A stretch of DNA of 64,000 nucleotides from Rhodothermales bacterium (GTDB lineage: Bacteria > Bacteroidota > Rhodothermia > Rhodothermales > Bin80): positions 507,246-571,245 of the forward strand of contig CATQHT010000003.1 of the NCBI GenBank assembly GCA_958296045.1, given 5' to 3'. The translations under genes and the position numbers were made by a program. The notes beneath the pieces were generated by a model, which saw only the letters and a list, made by a program, of their open reading frames with translations, made no database searches and was not told the origin of the DNA. Below are positions 27,582 to 36,219 of this stretch, piece by piece. Position 1 is the stretch's first letter. Every line of letters begins with the position of its first letter.

Positions 27582-30580
27582 CAAATCAGGTAAATAAACT
27601 CCTTGAGGTTGAAAACCGCGTGGCAGTATGCCGCCCACAACGAGGGGGCGCGCAAGATTTCTCCTGCGGGTATTCCAGATTCCCTTGCCGAGGATTTCAA
27701 ATAGTTACGCCCGTGCTCCACCTCTTCGTGGGTCGGTGCACGCGACATGGCCCGCAAAAAGATGTGCTCGATGCGCGCCTCTATTGTTGGGTGCGGCATT
27801 TCGACCAACGCTTGGCCCCACGCTTCCGCCTCACCTGCCACAAACGGATCGTTGAGCAGAGTAAGGGACTGCGCAGGCACGTTGCTGCTGTTTCTGTTGC
27901 CAAACGTGGAAAATGGGATCGGCTTGTCAAATGCCAGCATCATGGGCGCTAGAAAGTTGCGCCGCACGGCAATGTACACGCTTCGCCTTGCCTCGCCGTC
28001 CAACGGCCCAGAGGCCTGCGGACGCCCGCGCCCTTTCATAAACTCGGTCAGGTGCACGGGCACCGGCTCGCCGTACATGGTCCGATTCAGACGCTGCGAC
28101 ACCGCCAGGATGCCGTCACGGATAGCTTCGGCTTCGAGCCGTCGTATCGGATAATGGCTCAGCAGCAGGTTCTGCGGATCCACATCGGCCACCCCATCGG
28201 GCATGCGTGTGACGCGCCGAAACGTGCGCGACAGCACCATCTCTTTGAGCAGCCGCTTGACGGACCAGCCTTGCTCCACAAAGCGCAGCGCCAGATAGTC
28301 CAACAGCTCTGGATGCGTAGGGAGCGCCCCTTGTGCGCCGAAGTTGTCAACTGTAGCCACTATGCCGCGCCCGAAGGTGTGATGCCACAGTCGGTTCACC
28401 ATCACGCGCGCAGTTAGCGGATTGTCTGCGCTGGCCATCGCACGCGCTAGGTCCAGCCTTCCGCTGGCGGATTCAGTAAAGGGCAGCAGGTGCGGATCCA
28501 GCGTGGTAAAGAAGCGGTGCGGCACCGGCGTTTCCTCCTCCATCTTGGCGTTACCGCGGAAAAACACGCCACTCCTCACGGTGTCGCCGTCGGTCATACC
28601 TATGTAAAAGGGTGGTTCTCCCAGCCGTATTTGATTCAGCGCTGCTGCGCCGCGCGCAAGCCGCGGCAGCCTGCCCTGCCTTAAGGCGTCATTAATGGCA
28701 CGGACCTCTACTGGGCCTGCCGATCCTCTTTGCCACCGCGTTACCGCGTCTGCAAGCGGAGCCGCTTCCCCTGTCGGCGAAATGGCCAAGGTCGGACGCT
28801 GGCCGTCGTAAGCCACCACCGCCGCCACCTCGAAATAGGACGAGTCTGCCAGACGAAACGCGTGCTGCTCGGTGACGTACTGCTGCTTGTCGTAGGTACC
28901 AGCCAAGAGCTCCACGTAAGCTTTGGTACCCTTCCACATGGCTACGTCGAACACGTACGTCGTGAGCTCTGAAGTGGAGATTTCGCGGTCCAGCCCCCCA
29001 TGGATAGGTGCTCGTATAAGCTGAAAGCTGTTGAGCACAATCCGTATTACGGCTTTGCGCCCGGCGGCCATCACCATGATTGAGTCGTGGTCAATAGTGA
29101 AGCCAGGCGAGCGCAACGCTCCTGGGACGCCAGGCAGACGCGCCCTGGAGGACACCACGCCAGCCGCAATACGGTCTACACGCTCGCCGTCGTATACGGG
29201 CGCAAATGCATGCGGGCCACCCTCAAAGGCAGGCCCTTCGGCATACCATCCGTCATAGGAGCCCATACGAAAGTCCCCCAGCATGAGCGCCTCACCGGTG
29301 GAGTCCGCCCAGTGCCACGCCACCGACGGGCGGGGTGTGGTCGTAGCAGAAGCCACCACCACCGGAGTCCTGGTGGCGACGCGGCGCCACTGGTCGCCAA
29401 GTTGCTGCCGTAGAGACAGGAACTCTTCCGCCACGGAATCGGCGCGTACCCGATATCTGGCGGTCAAGAGCGGCCGCGGAGTGAATCTTGCGCTTTCCAC
29501 GATGCCGTAGAGCGAGTAGTAGTCGGTCGTGGGGATCGGGTCAAATTTGTGGTCATGGCAGCGTGCGCAAGCCACTGTCAACCCCTGAAACGTCTTCGTG
29601 GTGACATCAATAATGTTGTCTATGCGCTCGGCTTCGTCAATCCGAGTATCCACAGGGCTGTGTTTGCCCTCGCCAAACGTAAAGTAGGCGGTTGCCACAG
29701 GTGACTCGTCATAGCCCAACTCCGCATGCGTGCGGCGGCTGGGGAGGAGGTCACCTGCCAGATGTTCCTTAAGAAAGCGGTCGTACGGCACGTCCGCATT
29801 AAAAGCCCGGATGAGGTAGTCGCGATACCGCCAGGCGCCCTGCACCGTAAAATCAAATTCATGGCCCTTCGATTCTGCGTAGCGGACCAAGTCCATCCAG
29901 TGGCGGGCCCATCGTTCTCCAAAATGGGGTGACGCCAACAGCGTGTCCACTATACGCTCGTAAGTGGCTGGTCCCGGGTCTTCGAGAAAGGTCTGCACAA
30001 GCTCCGGCTCTGGCGGAAGCCCTGTCAGCACGTACGAAGCCCGACGCAGGAGCGCTTCAGGGGCTGCTTCGGGGGCTGGCGAGAGTCCTGCCCGCGCCAG
30101 ACGATCCTCAACGAAGTAGTCAATAGCACCAGCGCCCTCGGGCACTTCTGGCATCGTCGGCGCAATGAACGCCCAGTGCTCTTTGTACGGTGCTCCCTGT
30201 CGCACCCACCGCCGCAGAAGCGCCACTTCGCGTGGCGTGAGCACCTTGTTGGTCGTCGCCGGCGGCATGCGCTGGTCGACGACTTTGGCTGAGATGCGCT
30301 GGATGAGGAGGCTTCGGCGCGGATTTCCCGGCACTATCGCACGCGCCCCGCCCTTGCGCCGCGCGGTAGCATACGAACGGTCGTCCAGCCGCAGGTCCGC
30401 TTCCCGGGTGCTCACATCCGGCCCGTGGCACACGAAGCACGAGTTGGAAAGGATGGGCCGAATGTGGAAGTTGAAATCCACGACCTCCGGCAGGTCTTCT
30501 GCTCCAGGCGCTGTGCCACAACCGGCAAGCACGCTCACCGTTACCGCGCAACACAGGAGCAGACGCACCTTGCAAGCCAT
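27581..30580 (-). CDS. PSCyt1-PSCyt2-PSD1 cytochrome-type lipoprotein
   Basis: A 999-residue exported lipoprotein (signal ending VLAGC). Order: PSCyt1 domain with the haem motif CFVCHGPD near residue 48, a DUF1549 domain (ALLRRASYVLTGLPPEPE, FGERWARHWMDLVRYAESKG, with a second haem motif CARCH near 345), a middle insert of about 250 residues with no motif I recognise, then DUF1553/PSD1 (NPLTARVMVNRLWHHTFGRG, ALPTHPELLDYLALRFVEQG, SLTLLNDPFV). The family is abundant in Planctomycetes with sulfatases and glycan degradation. It is the first gene of the minus-strand run that includes DUF1501, SDR and the sugar importer; the promoter should lie at 30581-30757. Confidence 0.92.
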   Translation of the reverse strand: MACKVRLLLCCAVTVSVLAGCGTAPGAEDLPEVVDFNFHIRPILSNSCFVCHGPDVSTREADLRLDDRSYATARRKGGARAIVPGNPRRSLLIQRISAKVVDQRMPPATTNKVLTPREVALLRRWVRQGAPYKEHWAFIAPTMPEVPEGAGAIDYFVEDRLARAGLSPAPEAAPEALLRRASYVLTGLPPEPELVQTFLEDPGPATYERIVDTLLASPHFGERWARHWMDLVRYAESKGHEFDFTVQGAWRYRDYLIRAFNADVPYDRFLKEHLAGDLLPSRRTHAELGYDESPVATAYFTFGEGKHSPVDTRIDEAERIDNIIDVTTKTFQGLTVACARCHDHKFDPIPTTDYYSLYGIVESARFTPRPLLTARYRVRADSVAEEFLSLRQQLGDQWRRVATRTPVVVASATTTPRPSVAWHWADSTGEALMLGDFRMGSYDGWYAEGPAFEGGPHAFAPVYDGERVDRIAAGVVSSRARLPGVPGALRSPGFTIDHDSIMVMAAGRKAVIRIVLNSFQLIRAPIHGGLDREISTSELTTYVFDVAMWKGTKAYVELLAGTYDKQQYVTEQHAFRLADSSYFEVAAVVAYDGQRPTLAISPTGEAAPLADAVTRWQRGSAGPVEVRAINDALRQGRLPRLARGAAALNQIRLGEPPFYIGMTDGDTVRSGVFFRGNAKMEEETPVPHRFFTTLDPHLLPFTESASGRLDLARAMASADNPLTARVMVNRLWHHTFGRGIVATVDNFGAQGALPTHPELLDYLALRFVEQGWSVKRLLKEMVLSRTFRRVTRMPDGVADVDPQNLLLSHYPIRRLEAEAIRDGILAVSQRLNRTMYGEPVPVHLTEFMKGRGRPQASGPLDGEARRSVYIAVRRNFLAPMMLAFDKPIPFSTFGNRNSSNVPAQSLTLLNDPFVAGEAEAWGQALVEMPHPTIEARIEHIFLRAMSRAPTHEEVEHGRNYLKSSARESGIPAGEILRAPSLWAAYCHAVFNLKEFIYLI

Positions 30581-30757
30581 GGCAGCAACAGTCAGGAATC
30601 AATGCGGGCCATGTGAAAAATAGCAAAATTAGCGGTCGCCGTTTTGGCGGAGCCCCCCGCCCCGTCAAAGCCTCTTGCTACGGATGGACTGTGATGTCTC
30701 CCGGCGCGCGTACCGCCTACCGCGACGGCAGACTGCTAATTGGCCCCCAGGGTGCTC

Positions 30758-31463
30758 ATCGCGGTAGCCCCAGGGTTTCCCCTGGGGCCCCGCACAGATC
30801 CGTGCGTGCGCGTTAACGCACACGGCTCTTCCCGCAGGTCGCGCTCCCGCGCATGACGTTAGGAAGTGGGGAAACCCCACCTCCAGCCGTAAGCGGTACA
30901 CCTGCGCCCCGACTGTGGCACTGAGTCCACAGCTCTTGGACAGATCCACGTAATCCGGCCCAGAGTCCGGCATGAATCCAGCTTCCCGCTTTGCCCTTGG
31001 GTGCGACCCTTGGCTCCACCGGCTCCGCCCCGTGGTCATCCACGCGTTGTTCGCTGGCTTCATAGCTACTATGGTCGCATCTGACTTCTCTCCACCGTAC
31101 ATCCTCCGATCGGCATTTAGCCTACGCTTTGGCGACCCTCCCCGAAGGGATGGGTAGTGGAGAGACCTCCCAGGTCCCGATGCAGTACGTACGTGCGTGC
31201 CTGGGTTCTTGGACACCGCGGGACCCTCCTCCGCCTCACCATTAACGGCAAAGAAGGTGTTGCCTTCGACCACGAAGAAACCCTCGGCGTCCCGGACGAT
31301 GATATTTTCGGTGCTCATTAGCCCTGCCCACCCGCACCTCTACCGACGCTTCGCCTGCACCCTCGCGGGTACCGACGCACGGCTCGAGGAGATGCGTGGA
31401 TGGTTAGTCCTTCACATCGGGAGACTTTCACTCCCTGTACTGGCACCAGTTAGCCTGGCGCAC
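30758..31463 (-). mobile_element. ORF-less group II intron, copy B
   Basis: A 706-nt group II intron on the minus strand, close in sequence to the one at 9953-10657. The 5' end is GTGCGCC (31463 inward). A 34-nt domain V (30796-30829) has the AGC triad in AGAGCCGTG pairing with CACGGATCT. Domain VI is well formed: a basal GCGG/CCGC stem, CCCCAGGG/CCCTGGGG around GAAA, and an unpaired A eight bases before the end CTACCGCGAT. No reverse transcriptase is encoded; a 217-codon frame crossing it looks accidental. It is inserted two codons behind the plsY stop, so it does not interrupt a gene. Pairing is intact, so it may still splice with a maturase from elsewhere. Confidence 0.88.
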
Positions 31464-31468
31464 CCACG

Positions 31469-32155
31469 TCACAGCTCTCCCCGTCCCCGCAGGCCGCGGG
31501 CAGGCCGAAAGTTGTGCACCCTGTTTTCGGTACCGTTGAGGAGGCGCGCTATGTTTGAGCGATGTGCGATGATGATCCCCGCCAAGAGCAATACGCCGAA
31601 GAGCAATAGGCTGCGATCCAACCCTTCGATGCCGAAGATAAATCTCCGGACCGCCACCACCGCCGGAAACACCGCTGCCGCCGTCATAGAGGCCAGCGAC
31701 ACATACCGGGAGCTCACCAGCACCACTACAAAGGCGCCCAGGACGATCCACATGGTGATAGGGGTCAGCGCAAAAAGAACCCCTGCTGCAGTATTTACGC
31801 CCTTCCCTCCTTCAAAGCGTGCCCAGACAGGCCACATATGCCCTGCTATAGCTGCAATGCCTGCCGTCAGGCGCACCACGGATTCCACCTGCCAGAACTC
31901 AAATCCACTGGGCAGACCATCATTTAGCCGTATGGTGGCGATGACGGCGGCAGCGAACAGCCCTTTTCCGACATCTATTATGGATGCCAGCGCACCCGCC
32001 TTCCATCCCAAGACGCGAAAGGCATTTGTAGCGCCAGCGTTGCCACTGCCATGCTCCCGGACATCGACACCATACAATGCCTTACCAATCCATACGCTGC
32101 CAGGGATAGAGCCTGCCAGGTAGCTCAGGATTAGTATCAGGCTGATCGATAGCAT
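31469..32155 (-). CDS. plsY: acyl-phosphate:glycerol-3-phosphate acyltransferase PlsY
   Basis: A 228-residue integral membrane protein that acylates glycerol 3-phosphate in the first step of phospholipid synthesis. The three PlsY motifs are present: YLAGSIPGSVWIGK (substrate loop), GSGNAGATNAFRVLG and GHMWPVWARFEGGKGVNTAA. Five hydrophobic spans are seen. The C-terminus RPARGLRGRGEL is longer than in E. coli but plausible for this lineage. The stop TGA lies a few bases ahead of group II intron copy B, so the product is untouched. It is the last gene of the operon that starts at the cysteine desulfurase; it begins 6 bp behind purM. Confidence 0.93.
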   Translation of the reverse strand: MLSISLILILSYLAGSIPGSVWIGKALYGVDVREHGSGNAGATNAFRVLGWKAGALASIIDVGKGLFAAAVIATIRLNDGLPSGFEFWQVESVVRLTAGIAAIAGHMWPVWARFEGGKGVNTAAGVLFALTPITMWIVLGAFVVVLVSSRYVSLASMTAAAVFPAVVAVRRFIFGIEGLDRSLLLFGVLLLAGIIIAHRSNIARLLNGTENRVHNFRPARGLRGRGEL

Positions 32156-32161
32156 AGGATC

Positions 32162-33178
32162 TCAGGATGTGGAATGTCTGTGCACGCTTCCTATCGTTAC
32201 GGGGCGCTCGCCACACTGGGACAAAAGCGCCTGTGCACGGTTCAGGTTTCGGGGCGGCACCAGCGCTACTAGGCCGATACCCAAGTTGAAGGTGTTTCGC
32301 ATGTCTTCTTCTGGCACCTCCGCGGCACGCTGGATGAAGTCGAATACGGAAGGACGCGTCCATGCTTCGTAGCGCACCGACAGGTCGAGGGGTGACGACA
32401 CTACGCGCCGCGTGTTGCCTTCAATGCCGCCTCCGGTTACGTGTGCAAATGCGTGCACCAACCCTGCCTCACACAGCGCCCTGATGGGAACAAGATACGA
32501 CCGGTGCACCTGAAGCAATTCCTCTCCGACGGTTCGGCCTTTGAGCAACGGAGGCTTGTCGTCTATGCTATAGGCGCGTGCACCTTTGAAGCTTGCATAG
32601 CGTGCCAGCGTGTATCCGTTGGTGTGCAGCCCAGACGATGGGAGTCCTATCAGCACATCGCCCTCTGCGACTCGGCTTCCGTCCAGGATGTCGTCATGCT
32701 CCACGATGCCCACCACCGTGCCTGCGAGGTCGTACTCGCCAGGCGCATAGAGGTCGGGCATTTCTGCGGTTTCGCCGCCGATCAGCGGCATGCCGTGTGC
32801 CTTGCATCCGCGGGCCACCCCGGAGATCACCGATTCAAAGACGCCAGGATCCAGCGTTCCCGCAGCGAAATAGTCCAAGAAGAACAGCGGCGTGGCGCCG
32901 CACACAGCGATGTCGTTGACACAGTGGTTTACCAGGTCCTCCCCGATGGTGTGGTGGCGTTTGGCGCGCACGGCCACTTTGACTTTGGTGCCCACCCCGT
33001 CTACGGATGAGACCAATATCGGCCGCCGAAAGCCTTGGGGCACTTCAAAGAAGCCACCGAAGGCGCCGATGCGACCAACCATTCCACCAGTCTGCGTTGC
33101 CGCGATGTGGGGAGCAATACGGCTCATGGCCGCCTCGGCGGATTCCAGGTTGACACCGGCTTCGCGGTACGTAGCCAT
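32162..33178 (-). CDS. purM: phosphoribosylformylglycinamidine cyclo-ligase
   Basis: A 338-residue PurM (AIR synthetase), the fifth step of purine synthesis, which closes the imidazole ring with ATP. Blocks: YREAGVNLESAEAAMSRI, VSSVDGVGTKVKVAVRAKRH, GEDLVNHCVNDIAVCGATPL, FLDYFAAGTLDPGVFESV, LIGGETAEMPDLYAPGEYDL, LIGLPSSGLHTNGYTLAR and FAHVTGGGIEGNTRRVV. Length and motifs are normal. It starts 14 bp behind the squalene-synthase-like gene and ends 6 bp before plsY, so it sits inside the operon. Confidence 0.96.
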   Translation of the reverse strand: MATYREAGVNLESAEAAMSRIAPHIAATQTGGMVGRIGAFGGFFEVPQGFRRPILVSSVDGVGTKVKVAVRAKRHHTIGEDLVNHCVNDIAVCGATPLFFLDYFAAGTLDPGVFESVISGVARGCKAHGMPLIGGETAEMPDLYAPGEYDLAGTVVGIVEHDDILDGSRVAEGDVLIGLPSSGLHTNGYTLARYASFKGARAYSIDDKPPLLKGRTVGEELLQVHRSYLVPIRALCEAGLVHAFAHVTGGGIEGNTRRVVSSPLDLSVRYEAWTRPSVFDFIQRAAEVPEEDMRNTFNLGIGLVALVPPRNLNRAQALLSQCGERPVTIGSVHRHSTS

Positions 33179-33192
33179 TCCTTTGCCTAAGG

Positions 33193-33969
33193 TTATCTGA
33201 AGCTGGTTTTTCCTGTAAAAAGCTGCCAGCGCATCTGCAGCCGCCGGACGCTAGAAAGTTCCACCGGCTTGGTCCAGACGTCAAATCGCTTTTTCTCCAC
33301 CGCCGACAGCAGGTAGAGCCCCTCCATCCAGTGCTTTCTGAACTGGCGCCTAGGCCATCCTGACAGGTCGTGTCCTAGGCGCTGGCTGGCGCCGTAGGCG
33401 TCACGTATGCGCACGGCCTGTTTCCAGAGCAGGCGGCGCATATTGTTGTCCATCGTGCCTTGGCGCAACTGCGCTCTGGTGACCTTAAACTGGACAAGCT
33501 CGGCGAGGGGGATAAACAGCCTGCCCTCGGCAATATCGTGTGGCAGCCTGCATAGCTGTTTTGTTAGGAATACCGCCTTGGCAAACTCTACCGTGCCCTG
33601 CATTCGGAAACGTCCTTTTTGGCCAGCCAGTTGCGCCAATAGCCGGGCGTGCGCACCGCATCGCAGCCGCACAAAGTCCAGCAGCTGCGCTGCTGATTCA
33701 AACTGTACAGGTGGCACCAGATGCCGGGCTCCCTCCACCACCTGCGCTAGGAGGGCGCGGTCTAGGCCATACTTCTCACAGGCATCGTATGCGTTCTGCA
33801 CGGTGGCTGGCGGCATGGTGTCGGTCTGCATGCCGTCGATACATTGCCGCGTGGTTCTATCAAAAGGAAACCCTGATTCGGGTCTGCTGAGCGCATGATA
33901 GAAATCCCATAGCGCCTGGGCCGCATCGCGCTTGGCCGATGGCCATTGTGTTGGGTGAAAAGGCGTCAT
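33193..33969 (-). CDS. squalene/phytoene synthase-family protein, possibly degenerate
   Basis: A 258-residue all-helical protein resembling trans-isoprenyl diphosphate head-to-head synthases (HpnC/HpnD/CrtB group). Blocks LVPPVQFESAAQLLDFVRLR, AKAVFLTKQLCRLPHDIAEG and GRLFIPLAELVQFKVTRAQL match the second half of the family fold. The first Asp-rich motif (DxxxD) that binds the diphosphate is not visible, and only one Asp of the second motif remains (LPHDIAEGR). It may be non-catalytic or act as a partner subunit, as some HpnC-like proteins do. It sits between thrC (gap 10 bp) and purM. The function is therefore uncertain. Confidence 0.65.
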   Translation of the reverse strand: MTPFHPTQWPSAKRDAAQALWDFYHALSRPESGFPFDRTTRQCIDGMQTDTMPPATVQNAYDACEKYGLDRALLAQVVEGARHLVPPVQFESAAQLLDFVRLRCGAHARLLAQLAGQKGRFRMQGTVEFAKAVFLTKQLCRLPHDIAEGRLFIPLAELVQFKVTRAQLRQGTMDNNMRRLLWKQAVRIRDAYGASQRLGHDLSGWPRRQFRKHWMEGLYLLSAVEKKRFDVWTKPVELSSVRRLQMRWQLFTGKTSFR

Positions 33970-33979
33970 GCGAGACCCG

Positions 33980-35248
33980 TTATTGCCAGTTTCGTAGGGC
34001 CTCGATCAGCGCCCCGCGGCTTGCCTTTAGGGATCTTACCTGTTTCGGGCATTCTGAGAGTCCGGCCAGTCCTGGTGGTATGTCCGGCTCGCGCCCGAGC
34101 GCCCAGCGGACTGTAGCCGGAAATTTGGCCGGATGGGCCGTTGCCAGGACGAGCGCTGGCTGCGCCCGACCCGTCGCCCGCCGGTGGCGGCGCACTGCTT
34201 CCAGCGCTACGGCCGTGTGAGGATCCGCAACGTATCCCGTCTCCTCGTGGACGCGACGCATGCTTCTTAGCGTGGCCTCGTCCGAGACTGAGTATCCTGT
34301 GACATGATCGCGCAAGTCCGGTACCAGTACACGCAGACGCTCAAAGTTGCTCGGAGACCCAACATCCATGGCATTGGAAAGCGTCCGCACTGAGGGCCCA
34401 AATGCCGCGTCGCCTTTTTCAAGGTACCGAATGAATGCAGCATTGGCATTATGTGCGGCCAGGAATCTACCCACCGGCAGTCCTGCGAGCGTAGCCAGCA
34501 CGCCACCGGTGAGATTGCCCAGATTGCCACAGGGCACGCTGAAAATCGCATCTTCCGCTTTGCTCCTGCTGACGGCCCAGTAGTAATACAGCATCTGGGG
34601 CAGCAGCCTCCCCACGCTGATGGAGTTGGCCGCGGAAAGCGTCAGCTCTTCGGGTGCAGCAAGAACTCCCTTCACCATTGCCTGACAGTCGTCGAAGGTC
34701 CCGCGCACCGCAAAGGCCCGAACGCCGGGACGCCTAAGCGTCAGTTGTTGGGCCTGCGTCGGGCTTACTTGGCCATCGGGAAACAGTAACGCAACTCGGA
34801 GCCCCTCGAGCCCCGCGAAGCCGTCCGCTACGGCGCTGCCGGTGTCGCCAGAGGTGGCGACCACAATCGTGAGTGGTGCATGACGAGCGAGTTGGGTCAT
34901 CAGCCGCGCCATGGTTCGCGCGCCAAAGTCCTTGAAGGAATGCGTGGGGCCATGGAACAGCTCCACCACCGTGACACCCTGCCACCCGGGCAGGTGCACC
35001 AGAGGTACAGGAAAGTTGAGCGCTGCACGCAGGAGCGGCGCTATATGCCGCTCGGGTACCATTCCATTGAGAAACGGTCGCAGAATTAGGACCGCAAGGT
35101 CTGCAAACCGCTCCTGCTTTCGCCAGGCCACCTTAGCTGGCGGAATACGATTGGGCAAGTAAAGCCCGCCATCGGAAGCCAAGCCGCGGAGCAGTGCAGA
35201 TTCAAGCGAGACTCCGCGTTCGCCACGCGTGCTGAAGTAGCGAATCAT
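33980..35248 (-). CDS. thrC: threonine synthase
   Basis: A 422-residue PLP enzyme that turns O-phosphohomoserine into threonine. N-terminal block MIRYFSTRGERGVSLESALL is typical of the bacterial ThrC type. The PLP lysine is K106 in LFHGPTHSFKDFGARTMARL; the phosphate-binding loop is ATSGDTGSAVADGF, and VPCGNLGNLTGGV follows. Its ATG overlaps the thrB stop, so the two are coupled. No thrA (aspartokinase-homoserine dehydrogenase) is in the window. The length is normal and no damage is seen. Confidence 0.95.
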   Translation of the reverse strand: MIRYFSTRGERGVSLESALLRGLASDGGLYLPNRIPPAKVAWRKQERFADLAVLILRPFLNGMVPERHIAPLLRAALNFPVPLVHLPGWQGVTVVELFHGPTHSFKDFGARTMARLMTQLARHAPLTIVVATSGDTGSAVADGFAGLEGLRVALLFPDGQVSPTQAQQLTLRRPGVRAFAVRGTFDDCQAMVKGVLAAPEELTLSAANSISVGRLLPQMLYYYWAVSRSKAEDAIFSVPCGNLGNLTGGVLATLAGLPVGRFLAAHNANAAFIRYLEKGDAAFGPSVRTLSNAMDVGSPSNFERLRVLVPDLRDHVTGYSVSDEATLRSMRRVHEETGYVADPHTAVALEAVRRHRRATGRAQPALVLATAHPAKFPATVRWALGREPDIPPGLAGLSECPKQVRSLKASRGALIEALRNWQ

Positions 35249-36219
35249 GCGACCCGTACGCCGTAAGAGTCAGGTTCAGTTACGACACCAGAGGACTGGA
35301 CACCCGCTAGGGTCGCCGCGCTTGACATCGCCGTCAGAACACGTTGTGCCGCGATGAAATCTTTGCACAGTGACACCATGGCTGGACCGCTGCCGCTAAT
35401 AACGCACGCCCAGGCACCGGTCGCCACAGCACTCGTGCGCACCGCATCGTAGCAGCACAGGCGCTTACTCCGCACCGGCTCCACCAGCCGGTCTCGCATC
35501 ATATACTTTCCTACCGACTCATAGTCGCCTGCAGACAGCGCGTGCAGCATGAATGCCAAGTCGCTGGCGTTCTCAACTGCGGCGCGAAGCGGCACATGTT
35601 CCGGCAGCATCGTGCGCGCTTCCGATGTTTTGATGGTGAGCTGCGGCAGTAGCAGTGCCAGGTATAGCGGACGTGGGAGCTGCACTAGACGATAGTCTGC
35701 CGGATCTGTTGGCGAGGTCATAACCATGCCTCCCAAGAGGGCCGGTAGTGCATTGTCCCCGTGGCGGGCGCCGCCAGAGGCTACGGATTCACCTGCCAGT
35801 ACAGCCTCCACTAAGTCCTCTTTGCTAAGCGGGAACCCCAGCACCGCGTTGGTAGCCCAAGCGCCAGCCGCGGCGCTGGCCGCCGACCCGCCGATGCCAG
35901 AGCCCACAGGGATCCCCTTTTCGATGGACAGGTGTATACCTCTGTCGGCGTCCACGGCCTCCAGCACGCACTGGGCCGCATGTCCCGCAGTGTTCAGGTG
36001 CGAATCACAGGGCAGCGGCATATCGCACTCTACTGTGACGCCCGCTATACTAGTGGGGATCGCAGTGACACGATCGCCAAGTTCGCCGATGCAAAGCCCG
36101 AGCGAATCAAAGCCTGGTCCCAGGTTGGACAGCGATGCGGGACCCCATGCCGTGACCGCATGAACTGGCACAGCGACCGATGCTTGCCGTGCCTCGCTTA
36201 CTCTATCAGCTGCTATCAT
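35245..36219 (-). CDS. thrB: homoserine kinase
   Basis: A GHMP-family kinase of about 324 residues that phosphorylates homoserine. I start at ATG 36219 (MIAADRVSEARQASVAVPVH), which overlaps the DUF2064 stop by ATGA; a longer frame exists upstream but runs into that gene. Blocks: AWGPASLSNLGPGFDSLGLC, the ATP loop GIPVGSGIGGSAASAAAGA, and CVISGSGPAMVSLCKD near the C-terminus. The stop overlaps the thrC start. Order thrB-thrC is the usual threonine pair. Confidence 0.94.
   Translation of the reverse strand: MIAADRVSEARQASVAVPVHAVTAWGPASLSNLGPGFDSLGLCIGELGDRVTAIPTSIAGVTVECDMPLPCDSHLNTAGHAAQCVLEAVDADRGIHLSIEKGIPVGSGIGGSAASAAAGAWATNAVLGFPLSKEDLVEAVLAGESVASGGARHGDNALPALLGGMVMTSPTDPADYRLVQLPRPLYLALLLPQLTIKTSEARTMLPEHVPLRAAVENASDLAFMLHALSAGDYESVGKYMMRDRLVEPVRSKRLCCYDAVRTSAVATGAWACVISGSGPAMVSLCKDFIAAQRVLTAMSSAATLAGVQSSGVVTEPDSYGVRVA

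Noticed and set aside
30665-31318. A 217-codon minus-strand frame starting MSTENIIVRDAEG and its partner at 10098-10406
   Set aside because: It runs along the group II intron RNA domains, shows no reverse-transcriptase or endonuclease motif, and is broken in copy A. The conservation is RNA conservation.
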